The notes below the pieces were generated by a model that saw only the letters and a program-made list of their open reading frames with translations, ran no database searches and was not told where the DNA came from. Of a stretch of DNA of 64,000 bases, positions 44,330 through 55,869 are shown one piece after another (the first letter of the stretch is position 1; each line of letters opens with the position of its first letter). Made by a program: the position numbers and the translations under genes. The stretch comes from Aedes albopictus (taxonomy: Eukaryota; Arthropoda; Insecta; Diptera; Culicidae): assembly GCF_035046485.1 (NCBI RefSeq), contig NC_085137.1:132560703-132624702 (forward strand), read 5' to 3'.

Positions 44330-44505
44330 TATGGTGAATCATTTTTTATGATGATTGATTAAATTTGTTTTCTTATGATTACGATTACTGATTAATGATT
44401 AATGATTACACGTTAAAAATTTGTGATTATGATTAATGATTTTTGATTAATCTTAATCATTAATCATTAATCATGATTAAATTTATGATTAATCATTAAC
44501 GCTCT
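44330..44505. repeat. TGATTAAT-rich array
   Basis: Repeated TGATTAAT and ATTAATCA units in both orientations, changing direction near 44,450. It can fold into imperfect hairpins and offers many homeodomain-type TAAT cores. It lies between the nested MITE and the right arm of the 3.5-kb element. Confidence 0.65.
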
Positions 44506-44821
44506 GCCCCTAACATGGATGGCGTAGACATCAACAACCATGCGCCTCCATGGGTGCCTCAATCTTCTAGGAAACACTTGGCTGGTAATAAAATCACCCG
44601 AAAACCTTAATTGCAAGCACGAAAAACCGGAAGTTTGCAATTTTCATTGGGAAATCAAAAGATTTTCCGTGGGTTTGGCGGCCTAGCTTCTAGAAGAATG
44701 TTTAATGCAAACATATCTTGACACCATTCACCTATAATGCAATGATCAAGTCCCATTCAAGAATGATTTTATGAGTTGGGCCATTTTACCCCATCTTGGC
44801 GTTTTGGGCTCTGTTCCCCTA

Positions 44822-45450
44822 CTTGCACAAACGTTCTGTATATAGAAGGCGCGATGCGACGGCGATCAGACGTCAAACTCGTTTTGACAGGGATTTGGAC
44901 ATTGACAGTGCTTTTAGTTGGGTTTTGCCACAACCAGCGAACATTCAGCTATTGATCTCATTGGGCTATCTAGCCCATCGAACGAGCCCTCAACGAACGA
45001 ATCGGCACTGTATTTATCATTGAAAACGATAAAAGTTTGAAAAATGCCATCCTACCCCACTTTCCCCTATTTATAGCCGGGTTGAGAGGAATGTATAGAG
45101 ATAAGTGACATTTCAACACACGAACACTAGCACAAATTTTTCCTCACACAAAAGTGCACGCCGATTGAAAGGCTACTCAGATTGCATATGCAAATATTAC
45201 CCAATCGATGTGGGTAAAACGGGTAAATAATGATAAAACTAACGTCCGGGGCAAGAGTGCAAATATTTTCCTCGCAGTTTCACAATCACATCTACAAAAA
45301 AGACACGCATACATTTGAACGTGATTACCTCTATAACCAAAAACAAAATAATAACATTTTCACTTTCACGACTAGTTTTGTAATTAGCTACATATTGCTG
45401 ATCTGTTGAGAGTTTCAGCTTTTTGATTGCGAAACAAATAGCTTGTTAAC
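44822..45450. other. Spacer 5' of the I-clade LINE, no gene seen
   Basis: Likely pre-insertion host sequence. It ends with the left copy of the LINE target duplication. Confidence 0.35.
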
Positions 45451-45459
45451 CTATTTTTC

Positions 45460-46155
45460 TCATCACTCTTTGGCGAGCGTTCGTGCGAGACAGTCGCAAC
45501 TTTTCGTTCGTCCGGTTTGTCTCCCGATGCTATCCAGTACGGTGGCTTTTTCCAAAGTGCTAGTTTTCCGAGTGATCAAGTGTCGAAGTGATTATCCCTA
45601 GTGGGACGAGTGCGGTTGGCTAGGCCACAATTTTTGCCGCAAAAGTTCGTTTGGTTTGAGTAAAGTTCACGTTTTCATTATATCACGTGGCGCATTGTCC
45701 AATTATCGAGCACAGCAGTGCAGCACCCCCCGCACACCGCGCCGCTCGCGCGGCCGTGATCGGCTTCTTCCAGTGAGTACCCAAGCTCATCGTCGTCGAC
45801 AGCAGCAGCCCACCGAGAGAAGAGCAGAGAGCGTTCAACCGCCGCACACCAGCGCAGCGTCGGGCGCTCAGCAGCAGCTCGCTTCCTCCCTGTGCGGGCC
45901 ATCCGATCGCTTGGACCTGTCGTCGTCGAGCCTGTGGCTAAACAGAGTGCACAAAGATAAGTACATAAAGTTACCTCTCGTTGTTCCCCCCTCTCCACTG
46001 ACTCTTTGATTAGATTTAATTTGGTACATAAGCAGTTTTTTCTCACTTTTCCTGTAGCGTTAATTTTGTCCCTTGTTTTTTTGATTATTTCTCGTCCCCG
46101 TGATAGTGTTAGTTTAAGGTTTTTGAGTGCCCCGTGGTGGTAGTCAACTACCACA
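45460..46155 (+). promoter_or_regulatory. LINE 5' UTR, likely internal promoter region
   Basis: LINEs of this group start transcription at their first base from promoter elements lying inside the 5' UTR. The region begins TCATCACTCTTTGG, suitable for an initiator, and is followed by GC-rich sequence with CAG-type runs. Frames of 117 codons (plus) and 173 codons (minus) here have no known domain and are not annotated as genes. Confidence 0.45.
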
Positions 46156-47610
46156 ATGGGCGATGATGACGATGGCGGGGGTACGTCGTACCGCATCAAC
46201 GAAGCTTCGTTATTGGCATCGGACTGTTCGAGCCAACAAGGCGATGTAAATGCTAATCCCTTTGTCTCCCTTCACCCTGGTGCTTCTGCAATGGACACCA
46301 ACAGTAAATCTGTTTCGACGTCCCCCCGCCTCAAGGCCTACCCTCCCGACTTTGGCGGGCCATATGTTGTTTTCTTCCGACCCAAAGGCAAACGTTTGAA
46401 CACCGTTCAAATCAGCAAGGATCTGACTAAGCGGTATTCTTCCGTTGTCTCCATTGACATGGTCGGTACAGCTAAGCTTCTGGTGACAGTAGGCGACCGA
46501 AAACACGCTAATGAGATTGTGGCCTGCGAGTTGTTTACTCTTGAGTATTTTGTCTACCTTCCGAGCGCGTCGATCGAGATTTCGGGGAAGTTCGCCGACG
46601 CATCTTTGACCTGCGAAACGATCATGCAAGGCTGTGGTCGTTTCCATAACCCTTCTCTACCTCCTGTCCAGATACTGGATTGCCGGCAACTGCATTCGGT
46701 ATCCCAGGAGGGCGAGAAGAAGGTTTACACACCATCTGAAGAATTTTCTGTGACCTTCTCCGGATCTGCATTACCAGATCTGCTGGTGATTGGCAAACTT
46801 CGGCTACCTGTGAGGCTGTATGTACCGAAGGTAATGAATTGCATCAATTGCAAGCAGCTGGGCCACACCGCCCAGTACTGCAGCAATAAACCTCGCTGTG
46901 CAACATGCGGGGAGAGACATGTGGACGGTGCGTGTAAAACGCCGCCCAAGTGTGTTTATTGTGGCAGCGACCGTCCACATGATCTGATTGATTGCCCAAG
47001 GTACATACAGCAGAAAAAACATCAAAAACGATCGTTGCAGCAGCGATCACGGCGAAGCTACGCCGAAATGCTGAAAAAAGCTGCCCCGACCGTTGAATCC
47101 CGTAACATCTACTCGTCTTTATCTCTCGATGATCAGGGCTCTGACTCTGAGGTCGGGGACGGGGTTCCCTTTGTTTTCAAGGGTGAAACGAGGAAACGGA
47201 TGAGGCTCCAGAGACCCACCAAAAAACCTCGGAATCTGCCTAGCAGCGACCCCCAACCCACCATGACAAATTTGAAGAGTGGTAAGAAAGTCACAAAACG
47301 TTCCCCTCCGGGATTCAAAATCCAGGACGAACGAGACTTTCCATCACTCCCGGGAGCATCTAAAATCCCAGATGTCCCACGTTTTTCGAATTCTCAACCG
47401 GAAAGACAGCATTCGGAGCACCAGGAGCAACCTCAGGGTGCGCCATTGTTTACGCTCTCTGGCATCGTAGACATCATCCTCAGCTTCTTCAATGCTTCAG
47501 ATTCCGTGAAGAACATTGTAAAAGGACTTCTTCCTTGTGTGACCCCTCTTTTGAAGCAGTTGGCTTCTAAAATGCCCCTCCTTGCGACAATCGTATCTTT
47601 CGATGGCTAA
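46156..47610 (+). CDS. I-clade LINE ORF1, Gag-like RNA-binding protein
   Basis: A 484-residue protein that would coat the element RNA to form a ribonucleoprotein. The N-terminal 60 residues are acidic then low in complexity. Residues 70-200 form a region related to the I-factor ORF1 core (FRPKGKRLNTVQISKD and following). Three zinc knuckles follow: CX2CX4HX4C near 229-242, CX2CX3HX4C near 249-261 and CX2CX5HX4C near 267-281. A basic stretch (QKKHQKRSLQQRSRRS) comes next, and a hydrophobic C-terminus (LSGIVDIILSFF) ends the protein. The start ATG has a good context (CACAATGG) and no earlier ATG is in frame. The frame is intact. Its stop overlaps the ORF2 ATG in ATGGCTAA. Confidence 0.85.
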   Translation: MGDDDDGGGTSYRINEASLLASDCSSQQGDVNANPFVSLHPGASAMDTNSKSVSTSPRLKAYPPDFGGPYVVFFRPKGKRLNTVQISKDLTKRYSSVVSIDMVGTAKLLVTVGDRKHANEIVACELFTLEYFVYLPSASIEISGKFADASLTCETIMQGCGRFHNPSLPPVQILDCRQLHSVSQEGEKKVYTPSEEFSVTFSGSALPDLLVIGKLRLPVRLYVPKVMNCINCKQLGHTAQYCSNKPRCATCGERHVDGACKTPPKCVYCGSDRPHDLIDCPRYIQQKKHQKRSLQQRSRRSYAEMLKKAAPTVESRNIYSSLSLDDQGSDSEVGDGVPFVFKGETRKRMRLQRPTKKPRNLPSSDPQPTMTNLKSGKKVTKRSPPGFKIQDERDFPSLPGASKIPDVPRFSNSQPERQHSEHQEQPQGAPLFTLSGIVDIILSFFNASDSVKNIVKGLLPCVTPLLKQLASKMPLLATIVSFDG

Positions 47611-50600
47611 TTTAACCACCGAGGTCGAAGATACGATTTCGGTTCTACACTGAAACTGTCGTAGTATTACACCGAAATTAGACGTTTTTAAATTTTTAGT
47701 TAACAATTTACAATGCGATGTTTTTGCACTATCCGAAACATGGCTGACACCTGATGTAACCTTACCTTTTCCCGATTATAATATCATTCGCCTTGATCGA
47801 TCTGACTCGTACGGAGGGGTGCTTCTAGGGATCAAGAAGCAGCACTCATTTTACAGAGTCGATTTTCATCCGATGACAGGCATTGAAGCCGTCGCATGTG
47901 AGGTGACTATCCGAGGTAAAACCCTCAGTGTTGCCTCCATATATCTTCCACCGAGAACTGCAATATCTCGCAGAGATCTCGCCCACATCTGCTCGGTTAT
48001 GCCCGAGCCTCGGCTGCTCATGGGAGATTTCAACTCCCATGGTACAGGCTGGGGGGAACTGTACGATGACAGCCGTTCAACGTTGATATATGACCTCTGC
48101 GACGACTTCAACATGACAATTTTGAATACCGGAGAAGTTACACGAGTGGCACCTCCAGCTCAAGATGGCAGCCCTAGAAACAGCCGATTAGACATCTCAA
48201 TTTGTTCGAGCTCACTATCGCTGGAGTGTACATGGAAGGTTATCCAGGATCCTCATGGTAGTGATCATCTGCCGATTGTTGTTTCTATTTCCAATGGGTC
48301 ACATCAACCTCCATCTATCGACATCGCCTACGATCTCACCAAGCACATTGACTGGGAGAAGTACGCAGAAGCAATTATCGACGGTGAGCAATCGGTAGAA
48401 GTCCTTCCACCGCGGGAAGAGTATCAGTTTCTATCAGAACTGATCATCAGTAGCGCGCTTCAGGCACAACGTCGGCCAGTGCCAGGTCCTTTGGTTCGCA
48501 GGAAACCCCCAAATCCGTGGTGGGATAGCGAGTGTACAGAAATCTATCGCGAGAAATCCGCTGCGTTCAAAGCGTTTCGGAAACGCGGCTCGGTCGAAAA
48601 CTTCAAGCGGTTCGCTTCCCTTGAAAGCAAGTTCAAGAACTTGATCAAGGCGAAGAAAAGCGGTTACTGGCGTCGGTTCGTCGAGGGTTTGTCGCGCAAG
48701 ACTTCGATGAGAACTCTTTGGAACGTCGGGAGAAGAATGCGTAACGCGTCGTCGGTTAACGAGGATCGAGAAAGCTCTCCTCGGTGGATTCTCAAGTTCG
48801 CAAAAAAAGTTTGTCCAGATTCCGTACCCGTGGAGCGAATAATTCGTGACGTTTCCGAGGATAGAGACGATATGGATAGACCGTTTTCGATGATTGAATT
48901 CTCACTTGCTCTTCTTTCATGTAACAATTCCGCTCCAGGAATGGATCGAATTAAGTTCAACTTGCTTAAAAACCTCCCCGACGTGGCTAAGAGGCGCTTG
49001 TTGAACTTGTTCAATCAGTTCCTGGATAACAACATCATTCCGGATGATTGGAGGCAAGTGAGAGTGATAGCTATTCAAAAACCCGGTAAACCCGCGTCGG
49101 ATCATAATTCGTACCGTCCAATCGCGATGTTGTCTTGTCTACGGAAGTTGTTGGAGAAGATGATTCTCTTTCGACTGGACAAATGGGTTGAATCGAATGG
49201 CATGTTGTCAGATACACAATTTGGTTTCCGCAGAGGCAAAGGAACGAACGACTGTCTTGCGATGCTTTCTTCAGAAATTCAACTTGCCTTTGCGCAAAAG
49301 CAGCAAATGGGCTCAGTGTTTTTGGATATCAAGGGGGCTTTTGATTCAGTTTGTGTCGATGTTCTTTCCGACAAACTGCACGAAAGCGGCCTTTCACCAA
49401 TTATGAACAACTTTTTGTACAACTTGCTGTTTGAGAAGCAGATGAGCTTTGCTCATGGCGACTTGACAGTTTCACGAATTAGCTACATGGGTCTCCCCCA
49501 GGGTTCATGTTTAAGCCCCCTTCTTTACAATTTTTATGTCAGAGACATTGATGATTGTCTCATGGAAAATTGCACGTTAAGACAGCTTGCGGATGACTGT
49601 GTTGTTTCTGTGACGGGATCAATAGCAGTCGATCTGCAAGGACCACTACAGGATACTTTGGACAATTTGTCTACTTGGGCTCTGAAGCTGGGTATCGAAT
49701 TCTCTCCGGAGAAAACTGAGATGGTTGTCTTTTCTAAAAAACACAAACCGGCTAAGTTTCCGCTCGTTCTAATGGGTAAGACAATCACTCATAGCATGTC
49801 TTCACAATACCTCGGCATCTGGTTCGACTCCAAATGCACCTGGGGGAAGCACATTGTGTATCTGATACAGAAATGCCAAAAACGAATCAACTTTATGCGA
49901 ACTATTACCGGAACATGGTGGGGAGCACACCCGGAAGATCTGATCAGGCTGTACCAAACAACCATTCTATCGGTTTTAGAATACGGTAGCTTCTGTTTTC
50001 AATCCGCGGCAAAAACACACTTGCTGAAGCTTCAACGGGTTCAGTACCGTTGCCTTCGGATCGCGTTAGGTTGCATGAACTCGACACACACTATGAGTTT
50101 AGAGGTACTCGCTGGTGTACAGCCTCTGACAGACCGCTTTGCGGAGTTGTCATTCCGGTTCCTCATCCGATGCGAGGTTGTGAATCCGTTAGTCATAGAA
50201 AACTTCGAAAAGCTGCTCGAACAGAATCCCCAAACTCGTTTTATGAGTGTGTACTACTGGTACATGACGCTGGAGGTAAGCCCATCTCCGGTTAACACCA
50301 ATCGTGACAACTTCTCAGACTTCGACAGCTCCTCTGTGGATTTTGATCTCTCTATGAAGGATGAGATCACCGGTATACCGGAAACTTATCGTTCCATAGG
50401 TATTCCACAAATTTTTGCAAGTAAGTTCGGGCATGTTAGCGGGGCCAGACAGTTCTTCACAGATGGTTCCAAAACCGATGATTCGACTGGATTCGGTGTC
50501 TACAACGAATTTCATAGCGCCACCTTCATGCTTCAAAAGCCATGTTCGGTATACATTGCTGAGCTAGCGGCTATATACTACACCTTAGAGTACATTCGCA

Positions 50601-51298
50601 CTCTTCCACCTGAGCACTACTTCATTTTTACCGACAGTCTAAGCTCTCTGGAGGCTGTTCGGTCAATGAAACCGATGAAGCACTCAGCGTACTTCCTGAA
50701 TGGAATACGCCAAGTCTTGAGTGCTTTGTCCAAACGCTCATACATCATCACCATAGCTTGGGTCCCTTCACATTGCTCAATCCCGGGCAATGAGAAAGCG
50801 GACTCTCTGGCTAAGGTGGGCGCTAGCGAAGGCGATATTTACGAGCGTCAAATCGCCTTCGACGAATTCTTTGCATTGGCCCGTCAGGAGACCTTGATCA
50901 GCTGGCAACACAAATGGAGAGATGGAGAGATGGGTAGATGGTTGCACTCCATCATTCCACAGGTGTCGAAGAAGCCATGGTTCTTAGGGTTGGATTTAGG
51001 CCGCGATTTCATTCGTGTGATGTGTCGGTTGATGTCCAACCACTATTTGTTGAACGCACATACCTTTCGTATTGGACTCTCAGAAAGCAATCTCTGTGTC
51101 TGTGGCGTGGCTTACCAGGATATCGAACATGTCGTGTGGGGATGCAATGAGTATCGTGAGGTCAGATCTGAGCTGCATGAAATTCTCCGGGTCCGAGGAA
51201 AACAACAGAAACCCGTTAGAGAAGTGTTGGCAGGACTTGATTTGGAATACATGAACCTGATTTACCAGTTTTTGAAACGTGTTGATGTCAGAGTTTGA
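47603..51298 (+). CDS. I-clade LINE ORF2: endonuclease, reverse transcriptase, RNase H; in-frame TGA at codon 17
   Basis: From the ATG at 47,603 the frame would encode 1,231 residues; codon 17 is TGA (47,651-47,653), where related proteins have W before NCRSI. After it the frame is open to the end. The endonuclease shows SETWL (about 45), GDFNSH (141-146) and GSDHLP (219-224). The reverse transcriptase has GLPQGSCLSPLLYN near 630 and the catalytic LADD at 662-665, in place of the usual F/YADD. RNase H catalytic positions are present: TDG (D954), E987, D1011, H1057 and D1067. A C-terminal CXCX7-8HX4C motif (HVVWGC) lies near 1163-1180. Such proteins nick target DNA and reverse-transcribe the element RNA in the nucleus. 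Without readthrough or use of a later start, the TGA would block translation; the next in-frame start would omit part of the endonuclease. Confidence 0.85.
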
Positions 51299-51730
51299 TG
51301 TAGTACATTCCTTGTTTTCGTTGTCCGCCTTTTGGTTTTGTTGTTCGCCCCTGTCTGTCGTCATCCCCCTTCCGTTTGTCCTCTTCTTGTCGTTTTCTAC
51401 CGATAAAGTCCTTTCTTTTTGGTTCCGTTACAGATATGGACAATTTGTCCCATCAATGTTTTAGTATAAGTTAGCAAATAATTTAGTTTTAAACCCATAA
51501 ATCCCTCCTTCCCAATTTTATTTTATTTAATTTTTTTTTCTCAATCCTTAACCTCGAAACAGCCGCGAGTACTTCGGCTTCCCAAACTAACATAGTTTTA
51601 AGGCAGTAATAAATTGTAAAATGTAAAATCATTGTAAAAACAAAAGATTTCGGCTCAGTTATGCCCATGTGGCGCCCGAGCCTCCCAAATAAACGAACAA
51701 GTAAAAAAAAAAAAAAAAAAACTATTTTTC

Positions 51731-51950
51731 AGTACTATTGTTGTACTATCAGCTACTCTTTTCGGACCAGTACTATTGGCTACTCTTCCAAATCAGTACT
51801 AGATTTAGAAATAATAATTTATATTTTCTATCACTATTATTTTTTTTTAAACATCCTATAGTTCAATAGCTTTACTTCAGGTGGTCGACACCCTCTACCT
51901 GGAAAACCTGGATTGAGTTGGACAAGTTTGTTAAAAGTAATAAAATCAAT
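51731..51950. other. Short spacer, no gene seen
   Basis: AT-rich, with CAGTACTATT-type strings repeated three or four times near 51,730-51,800. Confidence 0.35.
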
Positions 51951-51955
51951 ATTAC

Positions 51956-52308
51956 CACGGTGTGTCTGATAGAACAAATTTATTACAAAAAAATGGGCAT
52001 CGCTAATTTTTACGCTACGTGAAAGTTGACGCTACCAGCTTTCATTCAAGCCCAACATCGAAATATTCCATCGGGGGAACTTTTTCATACAAAAATTGGG
52101 TATGTTTGTTAAGTAGAAATAGGGATTAATTTGGAACCGTGCATTTTGTATGGGGAAAAACAGTATTCTGAAAAAGTTGTTCGGGATCCCTCGGTGGATT
52201 TTTTTGAGGGACCCTGCAAATGAAAGCTGAATGCCTCTATTTTTGAATAGCGAAAATTTTGACGATGCCCATTTTTTTGTTATAAACTTTTCCCATACAC
52301 ACGCCGTG
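51956..52308. mobile_element. 353-bp MITE with ATTAC flanks
   Basis: CACGGTGTGT at the left is mirrored by ACACACGCCGTG at the right, and the inner AAAAAAATGGGCATCG is mirrored near 52,262-52,279. ATTAC flanks both sides (51,951-51,955 and 52,309-52,313), a probable target duplication. No coding capacity. Confidence 0.7.
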
Positions 52309-52313
52309 ATTAC

Positions 52314-53297
52314 CAATAGTATCGTAAGAATAATATAGATCTGTTTGAGAATATTCTGGTGGAATGTACAGTTAAGACATTGCTTGTAGTTCTTAGAGTT
52401 GCGAAATGTTGAGCGTCGTTTTCAGTGGATTACTTGAGATTTTCTGAACGGAGGAATTTTCGACGTAATTCACAAATAAATGTCTGTTAGTTATCTAGAA
52501 ATTCCTGCAGGAATCACTAAAACAGTTTGATTTTTTATAAAATGTGAAAAAAAATTAATAATAATTGAAAACCTCTTTAGAGAAATTACGGTTTAATTAG
52601 ATAAATGATTGAATGAATTTAGAATTCAGTAGTTCTGAAAGAATGTATGGCGTATTGGCGTTACTAATAGACATCGAAAAAATGTCGGATAAAATTTCTA
52701 TACAAAATTTCTAAAAGTTGTGGGTGTCTGTTCCAAAAACATTGACGTAATGTGTGATAACTTTAAGAACACCTTCAGGAAGAATCTCTGAGAAAATAAA
52801 AGGCATGCGAATTTCAAAGCGCAAATAATAGAATAAATTCAGGCAACTCAAGCAAAACAATGGAAGGAATTTATGACAGCAGTCATGATGATCAGTTTTG
52901 TAGAATGTGTAGATCTATGACAAGCAACCAGTAATAAACAAGCCTTCAGTACTGCAACTCGTTTTTTTGTTTCATAACAGACATACGTGAAATTTTAAGT
53001 AGATGCAGTGGCAGTGGACGAGTGATTGCATCAGCAAAACCACTTCCTTTTCTTTCGTTGACCGGCATTCTGACGTAACAAGCGCCTTTGTCATTCAAAT
53101 ATAGGAGATCACCATTCTTTTGCATCTACGGGACATAAACCATTGCTACCAATATTTGATGTATTATGATTTAATTGCATACTATGCCATACTATGCATA
53201 ATGATTGACTTTTAACTGGGTATGTTTTCTAGGCTGCTACGTTACCACTTTCTGGAACATCCACTGTTCGTGTTCCAAGTTTTTCAAATATAGATTA
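52314..53297. other. AT-rich spacer, no gene seen
   Basis: No repeats or coding similarity recognised. It ends with the left target duplication of the SINE. Confidence 0.35.
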
Positions 53298-53493
53298 CTT
53301 CACATTTTTTTTTATCTGTATCAACGAGATTTTTAGCCCTAGGCTAGTTCATCTCGGGACCCACACGTTACTTCCCTTCCGAAGGAAGAACTCACATTTT
53401 GCGAGTCTGTCGGGAGTGGGATTCGATCCCAGGTCCTCGGCGTGATAGTCAAGTGTTCTAACCATCACACCAGGTCCGCTCCACTTCACATTT
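53298..53493 (-). mobile_element. Feilai-like tRNA-derived SINE with 11-bp target duplication
   Basis: The minus strand starts GGAGCGGACCTGGTG, with box A, box B (GGATCGAATCC) and the same 3' end as the copy at 14.7 kb. ACTTCACATTT flanks it at 53,298-53,308 and 53,483-53,493. The insert is 53,309-53,482. Confidence 0.8.
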
Positions 53494-53550
53494 GGTTTAT
53501 CTAGTTGGCGTGTATCAAGTCTTTTCCGTGCCATTCAGTTCAGTTCAGTT

Positions 53551-53693
53551 AAGGTCCCATTAGACGTGACAAATATTTGGCCAAACAAGCCCAACAAATG
53601 ACCAACACAACGTGAATCAAAGCAACCTTGGATAAATGTCGGACTTCAATGGCAAATATTTGTCATAACGACAAACAGTCTAATGGCCCCTTT
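53551..53693. mobile_element. Small MITE with CCATTAGAC ends
   Basis: AAGGTCCCATTAGACGTGAC on the left is mirrored by GTCTAATGGCCCCTTT on the right, and ACAAATATTTG is present in both arms. Flanking TTAA-like bases suggest a TTAA target, but the border is imprecise. Confidence 0.55.
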
Positions 53694-55869
53694 AATAGAT
53701 GTATGAGAAATAAGATCACTAATGGCGCTGTAGCCAATAAATTAATTTATTTTATTTCATACCTCAGACGTATTTATCCATTATTTTTTAATACACATGT
53801 TGTTGTGGATGTTTTGTTTTGATTATAAAAATTGGTTTGCCACTTGTAGAACCGATACTGACGCTGTAAGGGCGTGGCAAACTAGATGTCAATGATGTGA
53901 CGAACAAGTTATATGATTTAGACACTCGCAGATTTCCATCGCAGTATTGCGAGAGTTTTTGAAAACTCCCATACGCAAAAGTATGAACTCTCATTACAGG
54001 GCGACAAAACCGTGGCAATCTACAGTAGTGTCTCGCCTACACAGGCCAACTCATTATTAACTGATCAAACAGTCATTCGATCATGTCGCGTGCCTCACGG
54101 TCCCAGACGTATGTCACGTGTTAACCGCTTTCTTGATCAAGCACGGTCGATCACCGACCACGCACGGACCCGTTGCAAACAGGGAACGTAGACGAACGAC
54201 GACAACGACGACGACGACGACCGTCGACGTATTACAAAAGTAAACAAACATCGTCGTCGTGTCTGCATTTCAGTAGCTTGTCCAAACCACTCTTCGTTGA
54301 AGATGCGGTACCCTTGCCGTACCGTACCTACCTACTGAGCCGCGGAGACAACGCCAATCGAAACCAAACGGGTGCTAATGTTGGATCTAAACTACCATCC
54401 ACCTGTCTAGTAGTTCTCTCTATTTTTGGCTCGATCAGATCGATCAATCTTCTACCCGTGCTCCTCCCTGGGAGATGTTTGCGAGACAAATCAAATCACC
54501 ACTGCGAACCTAGCCGGGGGGTTTGTGTCCGTCTGGCATGCGGGACGTCACTCATCTCCATCTGGTTGTCCTACGATCGCAGTTTTGAACAGTTTTATTA
54601 CCTGAGGTCGGACGACGGGAACTGGGACGACGGGATCAAGTACAGATCAGCCGCATGATCGCGATCGCTCAACGATGGCAGCAATGGATCATCGAATTGG
54701 TGATCGTTCGGAGAATCGTAAGGCCGGCCAGAAATGGCACTTGGACAGGTAAATCGGTATTTTTGGAATCGATCAAGCAATTGAGCGAAAATAGATTGAT
54801 TCCACTTGTTTGTATTTATTTATGACCGAATGGATTGGCTGTCGCATCAACCGTGGTGAAATTGGATGGAATGTTTGAAATTTGGCTGTGCCAAAATAGT
54901 TTGGAAATAATTGATTGTTACGAAACTACCTGAATCGTCTATTTGTGTTGCTCCGTTGAGCACGTGAGCTCTGATGGAATGCCACTGAAGTTTTGACAAA
55001 CATTTGATTTCGATGATCAAACCGATTGCCGCAGCAAACAGTCATCGAACGACCCTGTTGAAGTATTTTCTCACAATCTAAATCGGTACTCATCCAGCTG
55101 TTGTCTTAATTTGTAAGTGCTCGTGTACAACCGACACATGTCAAATTCCTGCGATCCAAAAATTCCCGGCCTCCCAGCTTCTGCCTTCCGTACGTCTCAA
55201 TGCAAAACCAAGCAGAAGTTATAGTTGTCCCGCATTAAATACATTCTATTCACGTTTAATCACGATTAGCTACATTTAGTTGAATGCTTCCTCGTAAAGT
55301 GCCAGCCTGAGTACCACCAATCGAGACACGGTGGCCAAATTTGTTTTCACGGGATACGTCGTTGACCGGCCGGCGATCCTCACCAATGCGATGATGTTCG
55401 TTCACATCTCCCAGTTCGTGGAAGTTGCACACAGTTATGAAAACGGTTGTAATTATGATTAACGATGATGTGGTTTCGCAACTCCGCGGCGGCTGTATGT
55501 TTTCCCCCGGTGATGTATTCTTTGTTTTCATTGACAAAGTAGGATTGAAACTTTAGTAGTCGGTAGAGGTCCCCCGAACCGGTTGATAGATCACAATCGA
55601 ATGCATTCAAGAGAACCGGTGAGTCGCGCTGTGAAAGATGGCGGAACAAGACAAAACATATGAGCCAAAACTTGGCTCATTATGCGTAATCATAGCCACA
55701 TCTACCACACCGATGATGCTGTGCGACAGGGGTTATCAAACAACGGAACCTATCTTGGCCAATTGATGAGTTCAATTGCTATTTGGGGTCTCCAAGAACT
55801 CTATGGGTCAACGAATCTACAAGCGTAATCAGCTATCTCTCGCTGTATTGTGATTATGTTCTATAAACT
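53694..55869. other. Low-repeat island; possible host non-coding sequence
   Basis: No transposon hallmarks and mostly balanced composition, with CGACGACGACGA strings (54,200). The 161-codon frame at 54,173-54,658 is arginine- and serine-rich with no domain. Possibly host intergenic or intronic DNA. Confidence 0.35.

Larger units (their letters stand above)
41290..44819. mobile_element. 3.5-kb TA-flanked inverted-repeat element
   Basis: The ends GGGGAACAAAGTCCAAAA (left) and TTTTGGGCTCTGTTCCCC (right) are inverted, with TA at 41,288-41,289 and 44,820-44,821. Arms of roughly 350 bp pair through blocks such as CATGGAGGCGCATGG (41,610) and CCATGCGCCTCCATGG (44,540). Inside are two CCTGAAAC-type minisatellites, a nested mariner-type MITE and a TGATTAAT array. 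No transposase frame was found. Confidence 0.7.
45460..51721 (+). mobile_element. Complete I-clade (MosquI-like) LINE with CTATTTTTC target duplication
   Basis: The element spans about 6.26 kb: a 5' UTR of about 700 bp, ORF1, ORF2, a 3' UTR of about 400 bp and a run of 19 A. CTATTTTTC flanks it at 45,451-45,459 and 51,722-51,730, which sets the ends and shows that it is not 5'-truncated. The presence of RNase H in ORF2 and three zinc knuckles in ORF1 places it in the I group. The MosquI name is recalled for Aedes elements of this type and should be confirmed. The poly(A)-like end differs from the TAA repeats of the Drosophila I factor. Confidence 0.85.

Noticed and set aside
45656..46199. 117-codon plus and 173-codon minus frames
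   Set aside because: They lie in the LINE 5' UTR, overlap each other and show no similarity to known proteins.
54173..54658. 161-codon plus-strand frame
   Set aside because: Starts in a CGA repeat (poly-Arg) and has no motif; probably chance in GC-rich DNA.
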